Source: Hydrogenovibrio kuenenii DSM 12350
Lineage (GTDB): Bacteria > Pseudomonadota > Gammaproteobacteria > Thiomicrospirales > Thiomicrospiraceae
NCBI RefSeq assembly: GCF_000526715.1
Contig: NZ_JAGP01000001.1
Coordinates: forward strand, 1-64,000
DNA length: 64,000 bases
Direction of reading: 5' to 3'
Below are positions 1 through 11,500 of this stretch, piece after piece. The position numbers and the translations under genes were made by a program. Every line of letters begins with the position of its first letter. The stretch's first letter is position 1. Below the pieces are notes generated by a model. That model was given only the letters and a program-made list of their open reading frames with translations. It was not told where the DNA came from and ran no database searches.

Positions 1-78
1 CAGCAACTGGTGGCGACATCAGTGCAAATGACACAGTGACCATGACGATCAACGGCCAAGAGTACACAGCGACAGTGC

Positions 79-82
79 AAAA
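79..82 (+). other. Single-base insertion in repeat (AAAA instead of AAA)
   Basis: This copy reads GTGCAAAAGCAATGG where all later copies read GTGCAAAGCAATGG. It shifts the adhesin frame by +1. Confidence 0.9.
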
Positions 83-425
83 GCAATGGCACTTGGAGCG
101 TGGATGTAGCCGGATCAGACCTAGCCGCGGATGCCGACAAAGGCTTCACAGCGAGTGTTGCGTCAACGGATGCCGCAGGCAACCCAGTGACGAGCACAGC
201 GACTCACAGCTACACAGTTGATACCACAGCGGACAAAGGGACAGTCACCATCAACGACGTGACTTCAGACAACGTGATCAATGCCGCGGAGAGTGGACAA
301 ACCATCGCCGTGACAGGAACAGCAACTGGTGGCGACATCAGTGCAAATGACACAGTGACCATGACGATCAACGGCCAAGAGTACACAGCGACAGTGCAAA
401 GCAATGGCACTTGGAGCGTGGATGT

Positions 426-427
426 AA
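426..427 (+). other. Single-base insertion in repeat (AA instead of A)
   Basis: This copy reads GATGTAAGCCGG where the other copies read GATGTAGCCGG. It is the second +1 shift. Confidence 0.9.
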
Positions 428-2555
428 GCCGGATCAGACCTAGCCGCGGATGCCGACAAAGGCTTCACAGCGAGTGTTGCGTCAACGGATGCCGCAGGCA
501 ACCCAGTGACGAGCACAGCGACTCACAGCTACACAGTTGATACCACAGCGGACAAAGGGACAGTCACCATCAACGACGTGACTTCAGACAACGTGATCAA
601 TGCCGCGGAGAGTGGACAAACCATCGCCGTGACAGGAACAGCAACTGGTGGCGACATCAGTGCAAATGACACAGTGACCATGACGATCAACGGCCAAGAG
701 TACACAGCGACAGTGCAAAGCAATGGCACTTGGAGCGTGGATGTAGCCGGATCAGACCTAGCCGCGGATGCCGACAAAGGCTTCACAGCGAGTGTTGCGT
801 CAACGGATGCCGCAGGCAACCCAGTGACGAGCACAGCGACTCACAGCTACACAGTTGATACCACAGCGGACAAAGGGACAGTCACCATCAACGACGTGAC
901 TTCAGACAACGTGATCAATGCCGCGGAGAGTGGACAAACCATCGCCGTGACAGGAACAGCAACTGGTGGCGACATCAGTGCAAATGACACAGTGACCATG
1001 ACGATCAACGGCCAAGAGTACACAGCGACAGTGCAAAGCAATGGCACTTGGAGCGTGGATGTAGCCGGATCAGACCTAGCCGCGGATGCCGACAAAGGCT
1101 TCACAGCGAGTGTTGCGTCAACGGATGCCGCAGGCAACCCAGTGACGAGCACAGCGACTCACAGCTACACAGTTGATACCACAGCGGACAAAGGGACAGT
1201 CACCATCAACGACGTGACTTCAGACAACGTGATCAATGCCGCGGAGAGTGGACAAACCATCGCCGTGACAGGAACAGCAACTGGTGGCGACATCAGTGCA
1301 AATGACACAGTGACCATGACGATCAACGGCCAAGAGTACACAGCGACAGTGCAAAGCAATGGCACTTGGAGCGTGGATGTAGCCGGATCAGACCTAGCCG
1401 CGGATGCCGACAAAGGCTTCACAGCGAGTGTTGCGTCAACGGATGCCGCAGGCAACCCAGTGACGAGCACAGCGACTCACAGCTACACAGTTGATACCAC
1501 AGCGGACAAAGGGACAGTCACCATCAACGACGTGACTTCAGACAACGTGATCAATGCCGCGGAGAGTGGACAAACCATCGCCGTGACAGGAACAGCAACT
1601 GGTGGCGACATCAGTGCAAATGACACAGTGACCATGACGATCAACGGCCAAGAGTACACAGCGACAGTGCAAAGCAATGGCACTTGGAGCGTGGATGTAG
1701 CCGGATCAGACCTAGCCGCGGATGCCGACAAAGGCTTCACAGCGAGTGTTGCGTCAACGGATGCCGCAGGCAACCCAGTGACGAGCACAGCGACTCACAG
1801 CTACACAGTTGATACCACAGCGGACAAAGGGACAGTCACCATCAACGACGTGACTTCAGACAACGTGATCAATGCCGCGGAGAGTGGACAAACCATCGCC
1901 GTGACAGGAACAGCAACTGGTGGCGACATCAGTGCAAATGACACAGTGACCATGACGATCAACGGCCAAGAGTACACAGCGACAGTGCAAAGCAATGGCA
2001 CTTGGAGCGTGGATGTAGCCGGATCAGACCTAGCCGCGGATGCCGACAAAGGCTTCACAGCGAGTGTTGCGTCAACGGATGCCGCAGGCAACCCAGTGAC
2101 GAGCACAGCGACTCACAGCTACACAGTTGATACCACAGCGGACAAAGGGACAGTCACCATCAACGACGTGACTTCAGACAACGTGATCAATGCCGCGGAG
2201 AGTGGACAAACCATCGCCGTGACAGGAACAGCAACTGGTGGCGACATCAGTGCAAATGACACAGTGACCATGACGATCAACGGCCAAGAGTACACAGCGA
2301 CAGTGCAAAGCAATGGCACTTGGAGCGTGGATGTAGCCGGATCAGACCTAGCCGCGGATGCCGACAAAGGCTTCACAGCGAGTGTTGCGTCAACGGATGC
2401 CGCAGGCAACCCAGTGACGAGCACAGCGACTCACAGCTACACAGTTGATACCACAGCGGACAAAGGGACAGTCACCATCAACGACGTGACTTCAGACAAC
2501 GTGATCAATGCCGCGGAGAGTGGACAAACCATCGCCGTGACAGGAACAGCAACTG

Positions 2556-5500
2556 GTGGCGGACATCAGTGCAAATGACACAGTGACCATGACGATCAAC
2601 GGCCAAGAGTACACAGCGACAGTGCAAAGCAATGGCACTTGGAGCGTGGATGTAGCCGGATCAGACCTAGCCGCGGATGCCGACAAAGGCTTCACAGCGA
2701 GTGTTGCGTCAACGGATGCCGCAGGCAACCCAGTGACGAGCACAGCGACTCACAGCTACACAGTTGATACCACAGCGGACAAAGGGACAGTCACCATCAA
2801 CGACGTGACTTCAGACAACGTGATCAATGCCGCGGAGAGTGGACAAACCATCGCCGTGACAGGAACAGCAACTGGTGGCGACATCAGTGCAAATGACACA
2901 GTGACCATGACGATCAACGGCCAAGAGTACACAGCGACAGTGCAAAGCAATGGCACTTGGAGCGTGGATGTAGCCGGATCAGACCTAGCCGCGGATGCCG
3001 ACAAAGGCTTCACAGCGAGTGTTGCGTCAACGGATGCCGCAGGCAACCCAGTGACGAGCACAGCGACTCACAGCTACACAGTTGATACCACAGCGGACAA
3101 AGGGACAGTCACCATCAACGACGTGACTTCAGACAACGTGATCAATGCCGCGGAGAGTGGACAAACCATCGCCGTGACAGGAACAGCAACTGGTGGCGAC
3201 ATCAGTGCAAATGACACAGTGACCATGACGATCAACGGCCAAGAGTACACAGCGACAGTGCAAAGCAATGGCACTTGGAGCGTGGATGTAGCCGGATCAG
3301 ACCTAGCCGCGGATGCCGACAAAGGCTTCACAGCGAGTGTTGCGTCAACGGATGCCGCAGGCAACCCAGTGACGAGCACAGCGACTCACAGCTACACAGT
3401 TGATACCACAGCGGACAAAGGGACAGTCACCATCAACGACGTGACTTCAGACAACGTGATCAATGCCGCGGAGAGTGGACAAACCATCGCCGTGACAGGA
3501 ACAGCAACTGGTGGCGACATCAGTGCAAATGACACAGTGACCATGACGATCAACGGCCAAGAGTACACAGCGACAGTGCAAAGCAATGGCACTTGGAGCG
3601 TGGATGTAGCCGGATCAGACCTAGCCGCGGATGCCGACAAAGGCTTCACAGCGAGTGTTGCGTCAACGGATGCCGCAGGCAACCCAGTGACGAGCACAGC
3701 GACTCACAGCTACACAGTTGATACCACAGCGGACAAAGGGACAGTCACCATCAACGACGTGACTTCAGACAACGTGATCAATGCCGCGGAGAGTGGACAA
3801 ACCATCGCCGTGACAGGAACAGCAACTGGTGGCGACATCAGTGCAAATGACACAGTGACCATGACGATCAACGGCCAAGAGTACACAGCGACAGTGCAAA
3901 GCAATGGCACTTGGAGCGTGGATGTAGCCGGATCAGACCTAGCCGCGGATGCCGACAAAGGCTTCACAGCGAGTGTTGCGTCAACGGATGCCGCAGGCAA
4001 CCCAGTGACGAGCACAGCGACTCACAGCTACACAGTTGATACCACAGCGGACAAAGGGACAGTCACCATCAACGACGTGACTTCAGACAACGTGATCAAT
4101 GCCGCGGAGAGTGGACAAACCATCGCCGTGACAGGAACAGCAACTGGTGGCGACATCAGTGCAAATGACACAGTGACCATGACGATCAACGGCCAAGAGT
4201 ACACAGCGACAGTGCAAAGCAATGGCACTTGGAGCGTGGATGTAGCCGGATCAGACCTAGCCGCGGATGCCGACAAAGGCTTCACAGCGAGTGTTGCGTC
4301 AACGGATGCCGCAGGCAACCCAGTGACGAGCACAGCGACTCACAGCTACACAGTTGATACCACAGCGGACAAAGGGACAGTCACCATCAACGACGTGACT
4401 TCAGACAACGTGATCAATGCCGCGGAGAGTGGACAAACCATCGCCGTGACAGGAACAGCAACTGGTGGCGACATCAGTGCAAATGACACAGTGACCATGA
4501 CGATCAACGGCCAAGAGTACACAGCGACAGTGCAAAGCAATGGCACTTGGAGCGTGGATGTAGCCGGATCAGACCTAGCCGCGGATGCCGACAAAGGCTT
4601 CACAGCGAGTGTTGCGTCAACGGATGCCGCAGGCAACCCAGTGACGAGCACAGCGACTCACAGCTACACAGTTGATACCACAGCGGACAAAGGGACAGTC
4701 ACCATCAACGACGTGACTTCAGACAACGTGATCAATGCCGCGGAGAGTGGACAAACCATCGCCGTGACAGGAACAGCAACTGGTGGCGACATCAGTGCAA
4801 ATGACACAGTGACCATGACGATCAACGGCCAAGAGTACACAGCGACAGTGCAAAGCAATGGCACTTGGAGCGTGGATGTAGCCGGATCAGACCTAGCCGC
4901 GGATGCCGACAAAGGCTTCACAGCGAGTGTTGCGTCAACGGATGCCGCAGGCAACCCAGTGACGAGCACAGCGACTCACAGCTACACAGTTGATACCACA
5001 GCGGACAAAGGGACAGTCACCATCAACGACGTGACTTCAGACAACGTGATCAATGCCGCGGAGAGTGGACAAACCATCGCCGTGACAGGAACAGCAACTG
5101 GTGGCGACATCAGTGCAAATGACACAGTGACCATGACGATCAACGGCCAAGAGTACACAGCGACAGTGCAAAGCAATGGCACTTGGAGCGTGGATGTAGC
5201 CGGATCAGACCTAGCCGCGGATGCCGACAAAGGCTTCACAGCGAGTGTTGCGTCAACGGATGCCGCAGGCAACCCAGTGACGAGCACAGCGACTCACAGC
5301 TACACAGTTGATACCACAGCGGACAAAGGGACAGTCACCATCAACGACGTGACTTCAGACAACGTGATCAATGCCGCGGAGAGTGGACAAACCATCGCCG
5401 TGACAGGAACAGCAACTGGTGGCGACATCAGTGCAAATGACACAGTGACCATGACGATCAACGGCCAAGAGTACACAGCGACAGTGCAAAGCAATGGCAC

Positions 5501-8500
5501 TTGGAGCGTGGATGTAGCCGGATCAGACCTAGCCGCGGATGCCGACAAAGGCTTCACAGCGAGTGTTGCGTCAACGGATGCCGCAGGCAACCCAGTGACG
5601 AGCACAGCGACTCACAGCTACACAGTTGATACCACAGCGGACAAAGGGACAGTCACCATCAACGACGTGACTTCAGACAACGTGATCAATGCCGCGGAGA
5701 GTGGACAAACCATCGCCGTGACAGGAACAGCAACTGGTGGCGACATCAGTGCAAATGACACAGTGACCATGACGATCAACGGCCAAGAGTACACAGCGAC
5801 AGTGCAAAGCAATGGCACTTGGAGCGTGGATGTAGCCGGATCAGACCTAGCCGCGGATGCCGACAAAGGCTTCACAGCGAGTGTTGCGTCAACGGATGCC
5901 GCAGGCAACCCAGTGACGAGCACAGCGACTCACAGCTACACAGTTGATACCACAGCGGACAAAGGGACAGTCACCATCAACGACGTGACTTCAGACAACG
6001 TGATCAATGCCGCGGAGAGTGGACAAACCATCGCCGTGACAGGAACAGCAACTGGTGGCGACATCAGTGCAAATGACACAGTGACCATGACGATCAACGG
6101 CCAAGAGTACACAGCGACAGTGCAAAGCAATGGCACTTGGAGCGTGGATGTAGCCGGATCAGACCTAGCCGCGGATGCCGACAAAGGCTTCACAGCGAGT
6201 GTTGCGTCAACGGATGCCGCAGGCAACCCAGTGACGAGCACAGCGACTCACAGCTACACAGTTGATACCACAGCGGACAAAGGGACAGTCACCATCAACG
6301 ACGTGACTTCAGACAACGTGATCAATGCCGCGGAGAGTGGACAAACCATCGCCGTGACAGGAACAGCAACTGGTGGCGACATCAGTGCAAATGACACAGT
6401 GACCATGACGATCAACGGCCAAGAGTACACAGCGACAGTGCAAAGCAATGGCACTTGGAGCGTGGATGTAGCCGGATCAGACCTAGCCGCGGATGCCGAC
6501 AAAGGCTTCACAGCGAGTGTTGCGTCAACGGATGCCGCAGGCAACCCAGTGACGAGCACAGCGACTCACAGCTACACAGTTGATACCACAGCGGACAAAG
6601 GGACAGTCACCATCAACGACGTGACTTCAGACAACGTGATCAATGCCGCGGAGAGTGGACAAACCATCGCCGTGACAGGAACAGCAACTGGTGGCGACAT
6701 CAGTGCAAATGACACAGTGACCATGACGATCAACGGCCAAGAGTACACAGCGACAGTGCAAAGCAATGGCACTTGGAGCGTGGATGTAGCCGGATCAGAC
6801 CTAGCCGCGGATGCCGACAAAGGCTTCACAGCGAGTGTTGCGTCAACGGATGCCGCAGGCAACCCAGTGACGAGCACAGCGACTCACAGCTACACAGTTG
6901 ATACCACAGCGGACAAAGGGACAGTCACCATCAACGACGTGACTTCAGACAACGTGATCAATGCCGCGGAGAGTGGACAAACCATCGCCGTGACAGGAAC
7001 AGCAACTGGTGGCGACATCAGTGCAAATGACACAGTGACCATGACGATCAACGGCCAAGAGTACACAGCGACAGTGCAAAGCAATGGCACTTGGAGCGTG
7101 GATGTAGCCGGATCAGACCTAGCCGCGGATGCCGACAAAGGCTTCACAGCGAGTGTTGCGTCAACGGATGCCGCAGGCAACCCAGTGACGAGCACAGCGA
7201 CTCACAGCTACACAGTTGATACCACAGCGGACAAAGGGACAGTCACCATCAACGACGTGACTTCAGACAACGTGATCAATGCCGCGGAGAGTGGACAAAC
7301 CATCGCCGTGACAGGAACAGCAACTGGTGGCGACATCAGTGCAAATGACACAGTGACCATGACGATCAACGGCCAAGAGTACACAGCGACAGTGCAAAGC
7401 AATGGCACTTGGAGCGTGGATGTAGCCGGATCAGACCTAGCCGCGGATGCCGACAAAGGCTTCACAGCGAGTGTTGCGTCAACGGATGCCGCAGGCAACC
7501 CAGTGACGAGCACAGCGACTCACAGCTACACAGTTGATACCACAGCGGACAAAGGGACAGTCACCATCAACGACGTGACTTCAGACAACGTGATCAATGC
7601 CGCGGAGAGTGGACAAACCATCGCCGTGACAGGAACAGCAACTGGTGGCGACATCAGTGCAAATGACACAGTGACCATGACGATCAACGGCCAAGAGTAC
7701 ACAGCGACAGTGCAAAGCAATGGCACTTGGAGCGTGGATGTAGCCGGATCAGACCTAGCCGCGGATGCCGACAAAGGCTTCACAGCGAGTGTTGCGTCAA
7801 CGGATGCCGCAGGCAACCCAGTGACGAGCACAGCGACTCACAGCTACACAGTTGATACCACAGCGGACAAAGGGACAGTCACCATCAACGACGTGACTTC
7901 AGACAACGTGATCAATGCCGCGGAGAGTGGACAAACCATCGCCGTGACAGGAACAGCAACTGGTGGCGACATCAGTGCAAATGACACAGTGACCATGACG
8001 ATCAACGGCCAAGAGTACACAGCGACAGTGCAAAGCAATGGCACTTGGAGCGTGGATGTAGCCGGATCAGACCTAGCCGCGGATGCCGACAAAGGCTTCA
8101 CAGCGAGTGTTGCGTCAACGGATGCCGCAGGCAACCCAGTGACGAGCACAGCGACTCACAGCTACACAGTTGATACCACAGCGGACAAAGGGACAGTCAC
8201 CATCAACGACGTGACTTCAGACAACGTGATCAATGCCGCGGAGAGTGGACAAACCATCGCCGTGACAGGAACAGCAACTGGTGGCGACATCAGTGCAAAT
8301 GACACAGTGACCATGACGATCAACGGCCAAGAGTACACAGCGACAGTGCAAAGCAATGGCACTTGGAGCGTGGATGTAGCCGGATCAGACCTAGCCGCGG
8401 ATGCCGACAAAGGCTTCACAGCGAGTGTTGCGTCAACGGATGCCGCAGGCAACCCAGTGACGAGCACAGCGACTCACAGCTACACAGTTGATACTACGGC

Positions 8501-11500
8501 ATCAGATGCGCCATTGATTACAAATGTCACAGATACTAACGGTAATTACTCAAATGTGATTTTGCATGGTACAGGTGAACCGGGTGCGACGATAAATGTT
8601 TATAGTCGTGAAGGTAGCACAACAGGCGGCAATGACACAGGTTCGTGGACTTATACGGCAGTAGAAACAACATCTCCGATTATTGTTGATGCCAATGGTA
8701 ATTGGACATTGGATATTTCGAATTTGCCAAATACGCCTATTAACGACAATGAGTTCTTTAAAGCAACACAAACTGATGCGGCCGGAAACACTAGTCCAGA
8801 GTCGGATGCTGTGCATTATTGGCATGGAGATTGGTCAGCTGCCGTTACCGAGTCGAGTGATGATTATGTGATGATGGGGTCAGGCAATGACCAAATAACG
8901 ATTAGTAGTAACGACTCCAACGATCATTTTGTTGTTGATGGTGGCGACAATACTGATACAGCTATATTTAATGGTAAGTTTGCCGATTACGCTTTATCAA
9001 ATAGCGCGACTGGTAGCTTAATTGTTACCGAAGGCGCAAGCACTGATTCTGATGGAAATGGGGTTGGTGATGTTGATGAATTAAGAAATATCGAGAAAGT
9101 TAAATTTACTGATGGTACTTATGACGTTTCAACAGGAGTCTTTACATTAAACGGCATTAATGTCGATATAGAGCATGATACGGGAACGAGTTCCACTGAT
9201 AGAATCACAAATGACGGTACTTTGAAAGTGACTGGTTTGGTCTCGGGTGCAACACTTGAATATAGTGTTGATGGTGGGCAAACTTGGACGGCAAAATATA
9301 ACCCTCAAGAAGGGGTTAATAACATTTCTGTCCGTCAAATTGATGCTGAAGGTCATACTTCGGCAAGCTCAAATGTCAACTTTACCCTTGATACTCAAGC
9401 CAATGCGAATGTTGATGTTGACATTATCACTGGTGATGGCTATTTGAATTCAGCTGAATCACAACCTGGAGTGAAAGTGCCTGTAACAGGATATGTTCAA
9501 GGAGACGCTCAACCTGGTGACACCATTACATTAACTCTCGATGGAAATGTAATTGGAACGGGTACGGTATCTTCTGATACAAATTCAAATGGCGAATATA
9601 CCTTCAGTATTGATGTTTTAGGCAGTGATTTAGCTAATGGAACAGGCGTTATTCCTGAATTGAAAGCGACCGTTTCAGGGTCTGATGTCGCTGGCAATAC
9701 ATTTAGTGCAGCTACAACAGAAGTTTATATGAAGGATTTCACAGCAACAGTTTCGGTCACTGCTACAGATGGAAATACATCGGATAGTGATAATGTGATA
9801 TCTGCATCAGAAGTGAGTTCTGCTGTTGTTTCTGGAAATGTCGAAGTTGGCGGTCAGGTAAATTCGATAACCATTTCCGATGGTACGAATACGCTGACGA
9901 TTCCTGCAAACCAGATTACGGTTTATCAAAATGGTTACTACTCGGTTAATGCTGATGTTTCTTCACTGAATGATGGAACTTTAACCGTTAACGTTGCCGC
10001 TAGTGATAAACACGGCAATACAGGAACTAACTCAACGACAATTGAGAAAGACACTCAAGCTCAAGCGGGTACGGTTTCTGTTGATAGCATTACGGATGAT
10101 AATATTGTTAACACTGAGGAAGGTAGTCATATCATTGCTGTGACAGGTACAGCTTCTGGAGGCGATGTTTCTACAGATGATGCGGTTACCATGACTATTA
10201 ATGGTAACGAGTACACCACAACGGTTTCGGGTGATGGTACTTGGAGCGTCAATGTAAATGGTTCAGACCTAGCCGCGGATGTCGATAAAAGCTTCACTGT
10301 CAGTGTTGCTTCCACTGATGATGCTGGAAACCCCGTAACAAGTACAGCAACACACTCTTATAGTGTGGATGCTACTCCAGAAGCACACGATGATGGAAAT
10401 GTGTTGAGTAATAACTTGTTCCTAGGGTTGCAAGGTGAATACTATGGAGTTGATACACAACTATCCAGTGCTGAGCAGTTTAGATCTATAGTAGAGTCAA
10501 ATACTGCTGATGCGACATTTAAGGCGCAAAACATTGACTATCAACAAGGTTCCGGCGATGTTTCACAAGGAACACATCTTCAGAAATTCTTAGGCAGTGA
10601 TGCAGCGAGTTTAAGTAATGATCCAGGCGATACTTCAGATGGAGGTATCCATTTATATGGTTCTATTTACTTGGCTGCGGGTGACTATAACTTTAAAGTT
10701 TACGCTGATGATGGCTATCAAATTTTGATTGACGGCAAACCTGTTGCTGAAGTTGATGGCAACCAATCGCCTACCTCTACAACGCATGATAGCTTTACGG
10801 TTGCAGATTCCGGCTACCATAGTATTGATATTGTTTGGTGGGATCAGGGTGGTGATTATGTATTCCAACCTGAAATTAGTTCGGACGGTGGTCAATCCTA
10901 TAGTCCATTGGATAATGGAACCTTATTGCCTGAGACAGACATGAGCGGGGTTTATGCTACTCAATCAGGCAATGAAGTTGAAATTGCAACCAGTAGCCTA
11001 TTGGCGAATGATACCGATGCAGATCAAGATAGCTTATCTGTCACCTCGGTAAGTAATGCTGCTCATGGTCAAGTTACCTTGGGCAATGATGGAACAGTTA
11101 CGTTTACGCCAGAAAGTGGCTATGTAGGCGTTGCAACGTTCGATTACACCATTTCTGATGGACATGGTGGTACGGATACAGCGACAGTTTCTGTAAATGT
11201 TCTTCCTGTAGACAGCAAGCCAGTTACAACAGATGAAGCTCAAACAATTGACTTTGAATCATCCGGTGTTCAGCAATCGACAACAAACCTTGTATTTACC
11301 CTAGATGTATCTGGTTCTATGAGAGATGACGTGTCTGGTTCAAATCAAAACCGTTTTGAAATAGCACAAGACGCATTGGTGCATACGATTCAGACATACC
11401 AAGCTCAGGGCACTACAGAAGTGAACCTGACGTTGTTTGGTGGGGCTGGATTGAATGTTGGCTGGATGTCGGCTTCAGATGCGGTTAACTATATTCAATC

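Larger units (their letters stand above)
1..2578 (+). pseudogene. Upstream repeat portion of the same adhesin gene, broken by single-base insertions
   Basis: These bases carry the same 318-bp repeats as the main portion, but the reading frame moves three times: frame 3 to about base 80, frame 1 to about 426, frame 2 to about 2561, then frame 3 again. Each shift is one extra base relative to the otherwise identical neighbouring copies. The three shifts sum to a full codon, so the frame entering the window equals the frame used downstream. The segment is open at the window edge and has no start codon, signal peptide or N-terminal retention module in view. It could be a true pseudogene, but sequencing error in a hard-to-assemble array is at least as likely. 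Treat it as one gene with the 2556-13649 portion. Confidence 0.7.
1..8494 (+). repeat. Tandem array, 318-bp unit, about 26.7 copies
   Basis: The landmark TACACAGTTGATACCACAGC recurs every 318 bases from 211 (530, 848 and so on) to its last occurrence at 8481, where it changes to GATACTACGGC and the array ends. That gives 26 full intervals plus a partial unit at the left edge. Apart from three single-base insertions the copies look identical at nucleotide level, including synonymous sites. Each unit encodes one Ig-like domain whose conserved strands include TVTINDVTSDNVINAAE, TMTINGQEYTATV and GTWSVDVAGSDLAAD. Exact identity indicates very recent expansion or continual homogenisation by recombination. 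Copy number from assembly may be unreliable. Confidence 0.97.

Noticed and set aside
2556-2600. GTG at 2556 as the true adhesin start
   Set aside because: It falls mid-repeat right at the third insertion. The same repeats continue upstream in other frames to the window edge.
210-8467. Chain of about 26 antisense 101-codon ORFs, one per repeat unit
   Set aside because: They are identical shadows of the adhesin repeat on the other strand, with no ribosome sites or family features. Their recurrence simply reflects the 318-bp period.
1-8494. CRISPR array
   Set aside because: The repeats are contiguous 318-bp coding units without spacers.
8550-8825. Antisense 91-codon ORF in the adhesin tail
   Set aside because: Cysteine/isoleucine-rich composition typical of an out-of-frame reading; it overlaps well-supported Ig-like coding sequence.
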